This document shows, one piece after another, positions 54,111-63,699 of a stretch of 64,000 bases of DNA. The notes beneath the pieces are model-generated. The model saw nothing but the letters and a program-made list of their open reading frames with translations, had not been told where the DNA came from and made no database searches. Each line of letters begins with the position of its first letter. Positions within the stretch are counted from its first letter, which is position 1. The stretch spans positions 62,001-126,000 of the forward strand of contig JAVTVY010036995.1 of the NCBI GenBank assembly GCA_036873755.1, in the 5' to 3' direction. This stretch comes from Hanleya hanleyi (taxonomy: Eukaryota > Mollusca > Polyplacophora > Lepidopleurida > Hanleyidae). The position numbers and the translations under genes were made by a program.

Positions 54111-54849
54111 CGTCTTCCATCCGGATAGTGGTCCGAATGGACCGTGTGGGGTATCAGTGTGAAGCTCTCGTGGGTCAGACTCACTTGTTTTCATTGGAAG
54201 TCGCGCCAATCTGCGCACGTGCAGTTGGCCAGTGGGTTTTCCCTGTCGTTCCTCCGTCTTCCACCCGGCTACTGTGGTTTTACATCCGGGTCCTCGTCTT
54301 AAGACAGGTGGCTTCCATGCACAGAATACAGTGCTCTGCGCATGTCCATGTATTCTGTGCATATCCAGGCACATGATGAGGGGCACATGTTCATTCCTAT
54401 GTACAGAAACCACCACCAACACCACCACACACCACCACCACCACACACCACTACCTCCACCACCGCCATCACCACCACCACCACCACCACACTCCACTAC
54501 CTCCACCTCCATCACTACCACCACCACCACACACCACCGCCACCACACACCACCACAGCCACCACCACCACCACCACCACCACCACCGGGCGTTGACGGG
54601 CGTCAACGCCCGGTGGTGGTGGTGGGAGCTCCCGTGAGGCAGAGCTCTTGGATCGAAGCTCTTGGAACTCAGAGCGTGTGGAGCGCAGAGTGCGGAAGTG
54701 ACGTCATCGTTTTACATCCGCGTCCTCATCTTACATCCGGGTTTTTCCATGTTTACTGTCACGTTTTTCCATGTTTACTGTCAGAGCTCGAAAGTGACGT
54801 CATCGCATGCATGCGCGCGTACCTGTGGTGTACCCTACGGGTATAGGGT
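54111..54849 (+). repeat. Module C, left arm, with CCA microsatellite and long hairpin
   Basis: A duplicated unit (54,040-54,270, TCGTTCCTCCGTCTTCCA) leads into an interrupted (CCA)n/(CAC)n run at about 54,408-54,588. A 19-bp stem, CCACCACCGGGCGTTGACG with its complement, closes the run (54,580-54,620). Then comes CGTGAGGCAGAGCTCTTGG, two TGACGTCA sites and a palindromic GTACCCTACGGGTATAGGGT near 54,832. The His/Thr-rich and Gly/Val-rich frames are microsatellite artefacts. Confidence 0.85.
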
Positions 54850-55860
54850 AGACCAGGGATGCCCCACCATTTTGGGGTGTGAAGGAACGTGTTTGGGGTA
54901 GAAATGGACCATTCGTGGTCCGGATGCGTCGTGGGATGTGTCAAAGTGAAGCCTTCATGGTGTACATGCCGATTTGAGGATGTTCACGTCATCTGTGACG
55001 TCATCAGTACGAGTAGTAGCGAAAGTGGGCATTTTGGAGTTGTGAAGGAAGGTGTTTGGGGTAGAGATGGGCCATCCTTGGTCCAAGTGGGCAGTGTGGG
55101 GTGTCATCTTGGAGTTCTCGCGGTGCAGACCACGATTTGAGGGAAGTTCACGTCATCTGTGACATCATTGGTGACGCCATCAGTACGAGTATTAGACAAA
55201 GTGGGTATCCTGGGGGTGTGAAAGAAGGTGTTTGGGATAGAGAGGGACCATCCGTGGTCCGAATGGGGCGTGGGAGGTGTCAAAGTGAAGCTCTCGTGGT
55301 GTACACCACGATTTATGGGATGTTCACGTCATCTGTGACGTCATTGGTAGAAATACTAGCCGAAGTGGGCGTTTTCGGGGTGTGAAGGAAGGTGTTTGGG
55401 GTAGAGATGGTCCATCCTTGGTCCGAATGCGTCGTGTGGGGTGTCAATTTGTAGCTCTCGGGATGCAGGCCCGATTTGAGAGATGTTTACGTCATCTGTG
55501 GCGTCATCAGTAGGAGTATTAGCAAAGTGGGTATTTTGGGGCACTAAAGGAACGTGTTTGGGGTAGAGATGAACCATGTTTGGTCCAAATGGCCCGGTTG
55601 AGGTATCCAAGTGAAGCTTTCGTGGGGTAGAGTCGGACTGGCGTGTTTTTTATTGCTAATCGCACCAACCTGCGCATGCGCAGTTGGTGTGTAGTAAGTA
55701 AAGTGGTTATTTTGGAGAATCGAAGCTCTCGTGGTACAGACCACGATTTGAGGGATATCCACGTAATCTGTGACGTCATCAGTACGAGTAGTAGCGAAAA
55801 CGGCCATTTTATGTGTGCAATGAAGTGCGTTTGAAAGGGGCCATCTTCGGTCTGGCTACC
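54850..55860 (+). repeat. Module B array, left arm, inner block
   Basis: Units like those of the outer block but less regular (TGACATCA, GGCGTCAT variants). Three perfect TGACGTCA sites and a TGCGCATGCGCA palindrome at about 55,672. Mirrors 58,080-59,065. Confidence 0.85.
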
Positions 55861-55871
55861 TGGTAGAGTTA

Positions 55872-55928
55872 CCTGTGTGTGTGTACGTTTGTGTGTGTAC
55901 GTGCTTGCGTGCGTATGCGTGAGGGTGT

Positions 55929-55972
<44 letters not shown>
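55872..55972 (+). repeat. TG dinucleotide run, left arm
   Basis: (TG)n with GC and AC interruptions, mirrored by the (CA)n run at 57,882-58,075. Vertebrate and invertebrate TG runs can adopt left-handed DNA; no function is claimed. Confidence 0.95.
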
Positions 55973-55973
<1 letters not shown>

Positions 55974-56049
55974 TAGCCACATTGTGCTTAGCCGTCTCTC
56001 TTTCGGAAGATATGGAGCCGTTCTTTTCTGTCGCTGTGAGACGAAACTG

Positions 56050-56300
56050 TCATTGCCACAGCGTCAGGGGCAATAGGGCAAAGACCATTGTGAGACCAAC
56101 GAGCCGTCGCTGGTTCCGGCGTAAGCGCTCGTGGTGCATATCCCAGGCATCACGGATGGCTCTCATAGTCCAGTAGTGGTGGGTGATAGCACACCTCTCC
56201 ATCGAGTCCACTCTATCGAGAACCGCTTCTGTGAACTCTTTCAAGTCTGGCGTCGCCCCTCGGTGTCGTCGCCTTCTCCAAACATGGACCGAACCACTGC
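56050..56300 (-). CDS. Short open frame conserved in both arms, left copy
   Basis: The frame stays open from about 56,316 to a TGA at 56,050-56,052, giving about 84 residues after the preceding stop, with no ATG until DSMERC. It contains [41 protein letters not shown] and ends VFALLPLTLWQ, a basic stretch followed by a hydrophobic segment that could be a membrane helix. The right-arm copy (57,520-57,784) has the same frame with about 95% nucleotide identity. Of about ten differences in 200 bases most change the amino acid, so there is no sign of purifying selection. I do not recognise a family. It may be a captured exon. Confidence 0.35.
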
Positions 56301-56689
56301 TCGGTAACCCGTGAGTGAATTACCACGGTCGCATGCTGTAAAATACGAGTCGCATAGGGATGGGTCTCCGTCATGGCTCTGCAACAGTAGGAATGGGGTG
56401 TGGGGTCCAGGGGGACGTGTTTTTTAGACCATGTTACACATGCGCGCCTACACGTAGCTCTACGTGTGTAGTCCGTGATAAGTACTATTCTGATTGGTGA
56501 GTCCAAAAAGAGAGCAACAACAACAACAACAAAGATTACAGGTTACAGATTATTATCCCTTCATCACAGCACATCCACGCTGGCGGGACCGCTATGGGTG
56601 TGTTTACAATTCACTTATGATATTGTCCGTGTATTCAGAAGTTCATTGTGCTGATCTCAGACTGCTCTTGTCCAATCAGAAGCCGACCC

Positions 56690-56970
56690 TCAGAATAAAT
56701 ATAAGTCATGTTGAAGGATGGAACACAAACTGTGGACGTCTTTCGGATTGATGGGGATCAACTGACTGTGGAGTCTGAAGACTCGACTGCAATGCTGGCA
56801 TTCAGGGCTGGGTGCCTTATGGACCGACCGTTGATGTCACCGTAAATTATCCTTACGATTAAATGACTTCCTGCAGATCGAACATGTATACTCGCCAACA
56901 GCATCTTGAAAAGTAGACTCATGGATGGGGTCAAACATCACGGGTTCCTCAGCCCTCAAGCGTGCATGTC
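56690..56970 (-). pseudogene. C2H2 zinc-finger relic in the element centre
   Basis: A minus-strand frame reads EEPVMFDPIHESTFQDAVGE, then YTCSICRKSFNRKDNLR, a TGA, HQRSVHKAPSPECQHC and SRVFRLHSQL. The first finger has the exact C-x2-C-x12-H-x4-H spacing with linker HKAPSPE, and the stop falls in the finger helix, probably a CGA-to-TGA change. The second finger keeps both cysteines but not the first histidine. It is single-copy in the window and is not part of the mirrored arms, so it may be captured host gene sequence or the last trace of an element gene. Confidence 0.6.
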
Positions 56971-57012
56971 CATGGATTACATGAGGGACACATGTTCATT
57001 CCTATATGTACA

Positions 57013-57118
57013 GACACCACCACCAACACCACCACCACACATTACCACACACCACCACCACCATCACCACACACACACATCACCACCACCACCACCACCA
57101 CACACCACCACTGTCACA
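57013..57118 (+). repeat. Central CCA microsatellite
   Basis: Preceded by ACATGTTCATTCCTATATGT, as in module C at 54,386, so this is another module C fragment in left-arm orientation. The frames through it are artefacts. Confidence 0.9.
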
Positions 57119-57124
57119 AGACAG

Positions 57125-57310
57125 GTGGCGCCCCTCGGAGATCTTGCATATAAACACGACATGCATCACACACACATACCTGGTGCATCCTGTACCCTAT
57201 AGCCCGTAGGGCATAGGGTACACCAGCATGCGGGTGTACCAGGTATGTGTGTGTGTGTGATGCATGTTGTGTTTATATGCTAGAGTTCCGAGGGGCGCCA
57301 CCTGACAACA
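57125..57310. repeat. Central inverted repeat, about 85-bp arms
   Basis: GTGGCGCCCCTCGGAGATCT pairs with the complement of the 57,290-57,307 end (GAGGGGCGCCAC). Between lie matching ATATAAACACGACATGCAT and its complement and CACACACATACCTGGTG and its complement. The innermost palindrome is TGTACCCTATAGCCCGTAGG with GCATAGGGTACA, centred at about 57,206. The related GTACCCTA palindromes at 54,832 and 59,075 show this hairpin was multiplied within the element. Confidence 0.85.
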
Positions 57311-57500
57311 TCCGGTTCCGGTCACGTGACAGTAAACATGAACAAAACCCGGATGTAAGATGAGAACCCGGATGTAAAACGATGACGTCACTTCTCAGCT
57401 CTGAGCTCCACACGCTTTGAGCTCCAAGAGCTCCGATCCAAGAGCTCTGCCACACGGAAGCTCCCACCACCACCGGGCGTTGACGCCCGTCAACGCCTCG
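57311..57500 (-). repeat. Module C fragment, right-arm orientation, in the centre
   Basis: It resembles 59,150-59,340 (GGATGTAAAACGATGACGTC, GAGCTCTGCCACACGG, GGGCGTTGACGCCCGTCAAC). With the fragment at 56,960-57,118 it makes a smaller mirrored pair in the centre. Confidence 0.8.
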
Positions 57501-57509
57501 TATTTTACA

Positions 57510-57786
57510 GCATGCGACAGTGGTTAATTCACTCACGGGTTACCGAGCAGTGGTTCGGTCCATGTTTGGAGATGTCGACGACAACGAGGGGCGACGCCAG
57601 ACCTGAAAGAGTTCACAGAAGCGGTTCTCGACAGAGTGGACTCGATGGAGAGGTGTGCTATCACCCACCACTACTGGACTATGAGAGCCATCCTTGATGC
57701 CCGGGCTATGGACCACGAGCGCTCACGCCGGAACCAGCGACGGCTCGTTGGTTTCACAATGGTCTTTGCCCTATTGACACTGACGC
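57510..57786 (+). CDS. Short open frame conserved in both arms, right copy
   Basis: The right-arm counterpart of the left frame. After TAA at about 57,524 it reads [70 protein letters not shown] and ends [11 protein letters not shown] at a TGA. Overlapping frames in other phases exist (57,512-57,697) and are also similar between arms, as expected for a recent duplication. Confidence 0.35.
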
Positions 57787-57881
57787 TGTGGCAATGACAG
57801 TTTCGTCTTACAGCGACAGAAAAGAATGGCTCTTTAGAGCCTTCATATCTTCCGAAAGAGAGACGGCAAAGCACAACGTTC

Positions 57882-58075
57882 ACACACACACAGGCGCGCG
57901 CGCGCGGACGCACAAACACACACGCACACACACACACACGCACACACACGCACACACACACGCACACACACACGCACACGCACGCACGCCCAGAGGTACA
58001 CACACACACACACACACACACGCACACCCTCACGCACACGCATGCATGCACGTACACACACAAACGCACTCCATT
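57882..58075 (-). repeat. CA dinucleotide run, right arm
   Basis: (CA)n with CG interruptions, mirrors 55,872-55,972 and is about twice as long. It produces open frames on both strands that are not genes. Confidence 0.95.
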
Positions 58076-58079
58076 GCAC

Positions 58080-59065
58080 ACATAAAATGGCCGCTTTCGC
58101 TACTACTCGTACTGATGACATCACAAATGACATGGATATCCCTCAAATCGTGGTCTGTACCACGAGAGCTTCGATTTGACACCCTACACACCACCCTTGG
58201 ATGAGATATAGAACCTCAAACTCTCACATATACCCTTGTGCACCTCCAAAATAATCACTTTACTTACTACACACCAACTGTGCATGCGCAGATTGGTGCG
58301 ACTAGCAATACAAAACACGCCAGTCCGACTCTACCCCACGAAAGCTTCACTTGGATACCTCAACCGGGCCATTTGGACCAAACATAGTTCATCTCTACCC
58401 CAAACACCTTCCTTCACTGCCCCAAAATACCCACTTTGCTAATACTCCTACTGCTGACGTCACCAATGACGTGAACATCCCTCAAATCGAGGTCTGCACT
58501 CCGAGAGCTACAAAATGACATGACACCCCACACGACGCATTCGGCCCAAGGATGGACCATCTCTGCCCCAAACACTTTCCTTCACACCCCGAAAACGCCC
58601 ACTTTGGCTAGTATTCCTACTGATGACGTCACCAATGACGTCACAGATGACGTGAACATCCCACAAATCGTAGTGTACACCACGGGAGCTTCACTTTGAT
58701 GGTCCCTCTCTACCCCAAACACCTTCTTTCACACCCCCAGAATATCCACTTTGGCTAATACTCCTACTGATGACGTCACCAATGGCGTCACAGATGACGT
58801 GAACATCCCTCAAATCGTGGTTTGCACCACGAGAACTACAAGATGACACCCAACACACTCCACTTGGACCACGGATGGTCCATCTCTACCCGAAACACCT
58901 TCCTTCACAACTCCAAAATGCTCACTTTCGCTACTACTCGTACTGATGACGTCACAGATGACGTGAACATCCCTCAAATCGGGATGTACACCATGAAAGC
59001 TTCACTTACCACGGATGGTCCATTTCTACCCCAAACAACTTCCTTCACACCCCAAAATGGCGGGG
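58080..59065 (-). repeat. Module B array, right arm, inner block
   Basis: Reverse-oriented units with five perfect TGACGTCA sites (around 58,455, 58,624, 58,638, 58,767, 58,946) and an NRF1-like TGTGCATGCGCA at 58,281. Mirrors the left inner block. Confidence 0.85.
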
Positions 59066-59720
59066 CATCCCTGGTGTACCCTATATCCGTAGGGTACACC
59101 ACAGATACGCGAGCATGCATCCGATGACGTCACTTCCGAGCTCTGACAGTAAACATGGAAAAACGTGACAGCAAACATGAGAAAACCCGGATGTAAGAGG
59201 ACACGGATGTAAAACGATGACGTCGCTTCCGCGCTCTGAGCCCCACACGCTTTGCGCTCCAAGAGCTTCGATCCAAGAGCTCTGCCACACGGGAACTCCC
59301 ACCACCACCGGGCGTTGACGCCCGTCAACGCCCGATGGTGGTGGTGGTGGTGGTGGTGGTGGCGGCTGTGGTGGTGTGTGGTGGCGGTGGTGTGTGGTGG
59401 TGGTGGTGGTGGAGGTAGTGGTGTGTGATGGTGGTGGTGGAGGTGATGGTAGTGGTGGTGGTGATGGTGGTGGTGATGGTGATGGTGGTGGTGGAGGTAG
59501 TGGTGTGTGGTGGTGGTGGTGGTGTGTGCTGGTGGTGATGTTGGTGGTGGTGACTTCATAGGAATGAACATGTGTCCCTCATCACATGCCTGGATATGCA
59601 CAGAATACATGGACATGCGCAGAGTACATGTATTCTGTGCATGGAAGCCACCTGTCTTAAGACGAGGACCCGGATGTAAAACGACAGTAGCCGGATGGAA
59701 GACGGAGGAACGACGGAAAA
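59066..59720 (-). repeat. Module C, right arm, GGT microsatellite
   Basis: Contains GTACCCTATATCCGTAGGGT (59,076), the stem GGGCGTTGACGCCCGTCAAC (about 59,309), an interrupted (GGT)n run at 59,336-59,560 and the complement of GCACAGAATACATG. The 238-residue His/Pro-rich minus frame spans the array and is an artefact. Confidence 0.85.
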
Positions 59721-60650
59721 AACTCACTGGCCAACTGCACATGCGCAGACTGGCGCGACTTCCAATGAAAACAAGCCAGTCTGACCCACGAGAGCTTCAC
59801 ATTGATACCCCACACGGTCCATTCGGACCACTATCCGGATGGAAGACGGAGGAACGACGGGAAAAACCCACTGGTCAACTGCGCATGCGCCGATTCGCGC
59901 GACTTCCAATGAAAACAAGCCAGTCTGACCCACGAGATCTTCACACTGATACCCCACACGGTCCATTCGGACCAATAATGGTCTATCTCTACACCAAATA
60001 CCTTCCTTCACTGCCACAAAATGCCCGCTTTGGCTACTACTCGTACTGATGACGTCACAGATGACGTGAATATCCCCCAATCGGGATGTACACCCCGAGA
60101 ACTACAAAATGACACCTCCCACGACGCATTCGGACCAAGGATGGTCCCTCTCTACCCCAAACACACCTCCACACACCCCCAAAATGCCCACTTTGGCTAC
60201 AACTCCTACTGATGACGTCATCAATGACGTCACAGATGACGTGAACATCCCTCAAATCGGGATGTACATCCCGAGAGCTACAAAATGACACCTCCCACGA
60301 CGCATTCGGACCAAGGATGGTCCATCTCTACCCCAAATACCTTCCTTCACCGCCCCAAAATGACCCCTTTCGTTACTACTCCTACTGATGACGTCACCAA
60401 TGACGTCCCAGATGACCCGAAACGCCCTCAAATCGGAGTCTGCACCCCGAGAGCTACAAAATGACACCTCCCACGACGCATTCGGACCAAGGATGGTCCA
60501 TCTCTACCCCAAATACCTTCCTTCACCGCCCCAAAATGACCCCTTTCGTTACTACTCCTACTGATGACGTCACCAATGACGTCCCAGATGACCCGAAACG
60601 CCCTCATTGAATATTGAATACCCGAATATTGAAAACGGACGATACATTAG
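59721..60650 (-). repeat. Module B array, right arm, outer block
   Basis: Includes two units with CAAGCCAGTCTGACCCACGA and NRF1-like palindromes (about 59,738 and 59,880), then four units with GGACCAAGGATGGTCC. The last two units (about 60,256-60,430 and 60,437-60,605) are almost identical, a recent tandem duplication. Five perfect TGACGTCA sites. Confidence 0.9.
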
Positions 60651-60704
60651 TCCGGTCGGATGCTCCTCCACGAGAGCTTCAAAATAGGGGCTCACCTAGA
60701 CCCC

Positions 60705-61315
60705 AAAACGTCCACCCAGTATGGACCTATACCCCCATAGCCAGTAGGCCTATATTGGCCTATATACAGACCTACCCGGTACTTTTCAAAACATTTCACC
60801 GCTTAGCTCCGGGACCCCTCCCATGGTGTTTTTCTTGGGGAGACGAGAAAAACAAGACCAAACAACCCATAGTAAAACCCACAAAATATGTCCCAGGTTG
60901 GACCTATACCCCCATAGCCATGCAGTATGGGGCTATATGGACCTATATACAGACCTACCCGGTACTTTTCGAAAAATTTCACCGCTTAGCTCCGGGACCC
61001 CTCCCATCGTGTTTTTCTTGGCGAGACGAGAAAAACAAGACCAAACAACCCATAGTGAAGCCCACAAAAAAAATCCCAGGTTGGACCTATACCCCCATAG
61101 CCAGTATGGGACTATATGGGCCTATATGGGCCTATATACAGATCCACCCGGCACTTTTCGAAAAATTTCACCGCTCAGCTTCGGGACCCCTCCCATCGTG
61201 TTTTTCCTTGGCGAGACGAGAACAACAAGACCAAACAACCCATAGTAAACCCCACAAAAAAATTCCCAGAATGGACCTATACCCCCATAGCCAGTATGGG
61301 GATATACCCATACAG
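60705..61315 (-). repeat. Module A array, right arm
   Basis: Reverse-oriented units with CCCCCATAGCCAGTATGGG, CTACCCGGTACTTTTC and GTGTTTTTCTTGGCGAGACG. The 267-codon plus frame (60,614-61,417) is repeat-derived. Confidence 0.85.
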
Positions 61316-61766
61316 GCATTTCCCGTATATTGTATAATACATATAATTGTAGGATTCCGTGTTCCGCTTTTTATTTTTTTATTTTTATTTTTTTCTGTGA
61401 AAACACCCATGACATGACTGAAGAGAGCTCCACTCGACCCAATCGGTCCATGCAGTGTATTTGAAGTCTGGAGAATTTTCCCCCGGCTCTCCACGTATTT
61501 AGGACCATTTTCTCTTCGCGGTGGCAGACCGCATCACCACTAGACCGCATCACCGCGGAGCTGGTATCGCCCCCTGTCGGAACTATAGTGCACTTGACCT
61601 CCCCGTGACCTCAACAACGTCACCTGTCGCAACAGAGAGTTACCTCCCTGGAAAATGTTACTTTAAATCACCTTTCTATACTACTGTGGTGAATACAACA
61701 CTTTCTAAATGCTTTCCCTCCTTCAATACTCTAGATGTTGAATCTAGCATTTGCGTTGTGAGAGTG
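61316..61766 (-). repeat. Terminal part of right arm
   Basis: Mirrors 51,796-52,344. Ends GAGAGTG-TA. Contains the complement of the left AAAT-rich run as TTTTTATTTT. Confidence 0.8.
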
Positions 61767-61961
61767 TATAATGTCACTTTCAACTATATTTCAGTCATAT
61801 CACGACGTTGGGTCCTATTCCTTTTCACACCCGGGAACCCACAGGTGCCTCAGTTAGTCGCCTCTTACGACAAGCTCTCTGAGGAGCCGAGGTTTATTCT
61901 TACCATGACCTGCGGTGTGCACAACGACATCCCAGGTGAATCCCCGGAAGCCCCACGGGGC
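61767..61961 (+). mobile_element. Body of the interrupted SINE
   Basis: ATGTCACTTTCAACTATATT, then CAGTCATATCACGACG, and further on CCCACAGGTGCCTCAGTTAG and TCGCCTCTTACGACAAG. These words resemble a (GTGA)n-headed SINE I recall from mollusc genomes. The 179-codon frame at 61,521-62,060 crosses the element-SINE boundary and is not a gene. Confidence 0.6.
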
Positions 61962-62155
61962 AATAATTATAGGCATCCTATAAATACGAATTATGGCAGG
62001 CTTGGCTATTTTATCCCATGGTACAAAATAATTATCGGATCCTATAAATATGAATTATGACAGGCTTTGCGATTTTATATCATAGTTCAAAATATTTACA
62101 GGCATCCTATAAGTATTTTATATCATGGTATAAAATGACGAATTGTGGCAGGGAT
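61962..62155. repeat. 65-bp satellite, right block
   Basis: Continues the left block in the same orientation: AATTATAGGCATCCTATAAA, TACGAATTATGGCAGG, TATCCCATGGTACAAAAT, with increasing decay toward 62,150. The SINE is bounded on both sides by AATAATTRTAGG, either its target duplication or neighbouring satellite copies. Confidence 0.85.
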
Positions 62156-63370
62156 GGCCAACCATACTAAAAGCCAATCAACGAGCATGCATCTAGGCCT
62201 ATAGTAGACCATCTTCACCACGTCAAGGTTTCTAATTGTGAGCCAAAGGCGAACTCTAGGATAGAGATACCCCTGGTTTCAGCGAGGATGATAGTAGACT
62301 GGACCCAGCCCCTGTTTCATAATGTATTTTAAAGGGGAAACAAAAGGAAGTAACTCTGCCTATTAAGAAATGCTTAAAACATTTTTATTTTTATTTTTAT
62401 TTATTTTATTTTTTTTTATTTATATATATATATATATTTTTTTTATTTATTTATCAAAACGTATATATTATTAAAGATCATTTTATTATTATTAAATAGT
62501 AGGCCTACATATGACATGGCAGTGTGACTAACGTCACAGGACCTACGAAGTACAGTAGGCATTAGGACTCGAACGCGAACTGAACTCTTGGAAATCCCCA
62601 CCCCCAGTTGAAATCCTGCCTATATTAAGATGGGCATCAAAAATCACCAGAAATTTTCATCAAAATTAGGTCAGCTCAGAACTTGTTGGTAACAGTCTCC
62701 TAATGCGCCTTCATTCCAAAATAAATAACACTCACCGATTTAATTTTACAATTTTTTAATTCAAGGAAACAGATTGAATAATATAGGTTCAGTAGATTTC
62801 AAGCTTTACGTGTGAAAATACATTTACATCTCTTTAATGGTTTTCAGTGCCCTTGTACACGATCAAAACAACTTGTTGAATCACATTATTTTCCCAACAA
62901 TACAACAAATTTTTATATATAGTACTATAGTAGAAAGGTAGCATTTATGTAGTTTACGGTAATTCAACTCAAGGCCAACACCCTCTCAGCACAAGATAAT
63001 AATGATTCTATTTCATTCTCCTGAGCATAACCGGTACAAAGACGAATAAATAGCGTCTCTACATCACGTGGTTATCTAGATATATGAGACAACACATTTT
63101 GGGCATCGGCAATCTGATGAATGTACTATTCCGGTTTTCTTGTTTCACATTATATTCTATGACGGTTGATCGGTGATTTTCTTCATTGATAAACGTTAAA
63201 CCACCTAGCTTTAACTAATTCTGCTAGGCTGTCTTCATTCAGGCTGTACAGCCTACACAGTCCACAGAAAATACACCGCACATTCTTGTACTCCCAGCCT
63301 ACAATAGTATAGTATCTGCTATACAGGACACCGTGACCACTGTAATTTGATGTGACAAGCAGCACGACTA
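62156..63370. other. AT-rich stretch, low-complexity T/A run
   Basis: A T-rich (ATTT)n and (TA)n tract occupies about 62,378-62,455. The word CAGAACTTG followed by TTGGTAACA (62,677-62,695) recurs at 63,615, indicating a diverged direct repeat of about 80 bp (62,645-62,725 and 63,580-63,660). No gene was recognised. Confidence 0.5.
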
Positions 63371-63375
63371 GAAAC

Positions 63376-63503
63376 CAGCCTTATCTCAGTGGGCTTGGAT
63401 ATAAATCACTGTTAAAAACCACAAGGCTCGGATAGAGCCTCTCTCTGTGTTGTTCCAAGGACAAGCCTTAATGACTTTTAAATCCACTGATAAGGCTTCA
63501 TGG
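63376..63503. mobile_element. Possible small foldback element
   Basis: AGCCTTATCTCAGTGG at the left is the imperfect inverted repeat of CCACTGATAAGGCT at the right, giving an about 128-bp unit without coding capacity. No clear target duplication is seen. Confidence 0.45.
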
Positions 63504-63699
63504 TCATAAAAGGAACATGATACTGTTAAAGGCCACATGGATGGTATGTATCTATAAAAAATATACTTAAGTGTTAATTATCAATCTAATTTTAATCAGA
63601 ATTATTTCAGATCAGAACTTGCTGGTAACAATGCCCTAATGCACGTTCATGCCAAAAATCAAGGTTCTAATGTCAACGGTTCTCCTTATTTTGCCGACG

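Larger units (their letters stand above)
51796..61766. mobile_element. 9.97-kb foldback-like element with composite inverted arms
   Basis: The ends are CACTCTTAAAACGCAAATG and the complement of CATTTGCGTTGTGAGAGTG, each flanked by TA. From the ends inward the arms mirror each other in this order: a unique 0.45-0.55-kb terminal part; module A (about 134-180-bp units, 52,345-53,090 and 60,705-61,315); module B (about 165-190-bp units with TGACGTCA, four blocks); module C (CCA/GGT repeats with a hairpin); a CA/TG run; and a unique part with a short open frame. The centre (56,500-57,500) is mostly unpaired but contains its own smaller inverted pair. No transposase is recognised. Long arms of tandem repeats resemble foldback elements (FB and Galileo of Drosophila, TU of sea urchin), but the TA target is more like Tc1/mariner. 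Confidence 0.8.

Noticed and set aside
54232..54846. His/Thr-rich and Gly/Val-rich long frames over the CCA/GGT runs (also 53,670-54,548, 59,026-59,742, 59,507-60,049)
   Set aside because: Trinucleotide repeats keep every frame open; the products are not conserved outside the repeats.
55877..58204. Cys/Val-rich and His/Thr-rich frames over the TG/CA runs
   Set aside because: Dinucleotide repeat artefacts present on both strands.
52299..61417. 221- and 267-codon frames over module A
   Set aside because: Period and mirror symmetry show they follow the tandem repeat; no domain, and the frames differ between arms.
61521..62060. 179-codon frame at the right end of the foldback element
   Set aside because: It crosses from the element into the SINE and the satellite, so it cannot be one gene.
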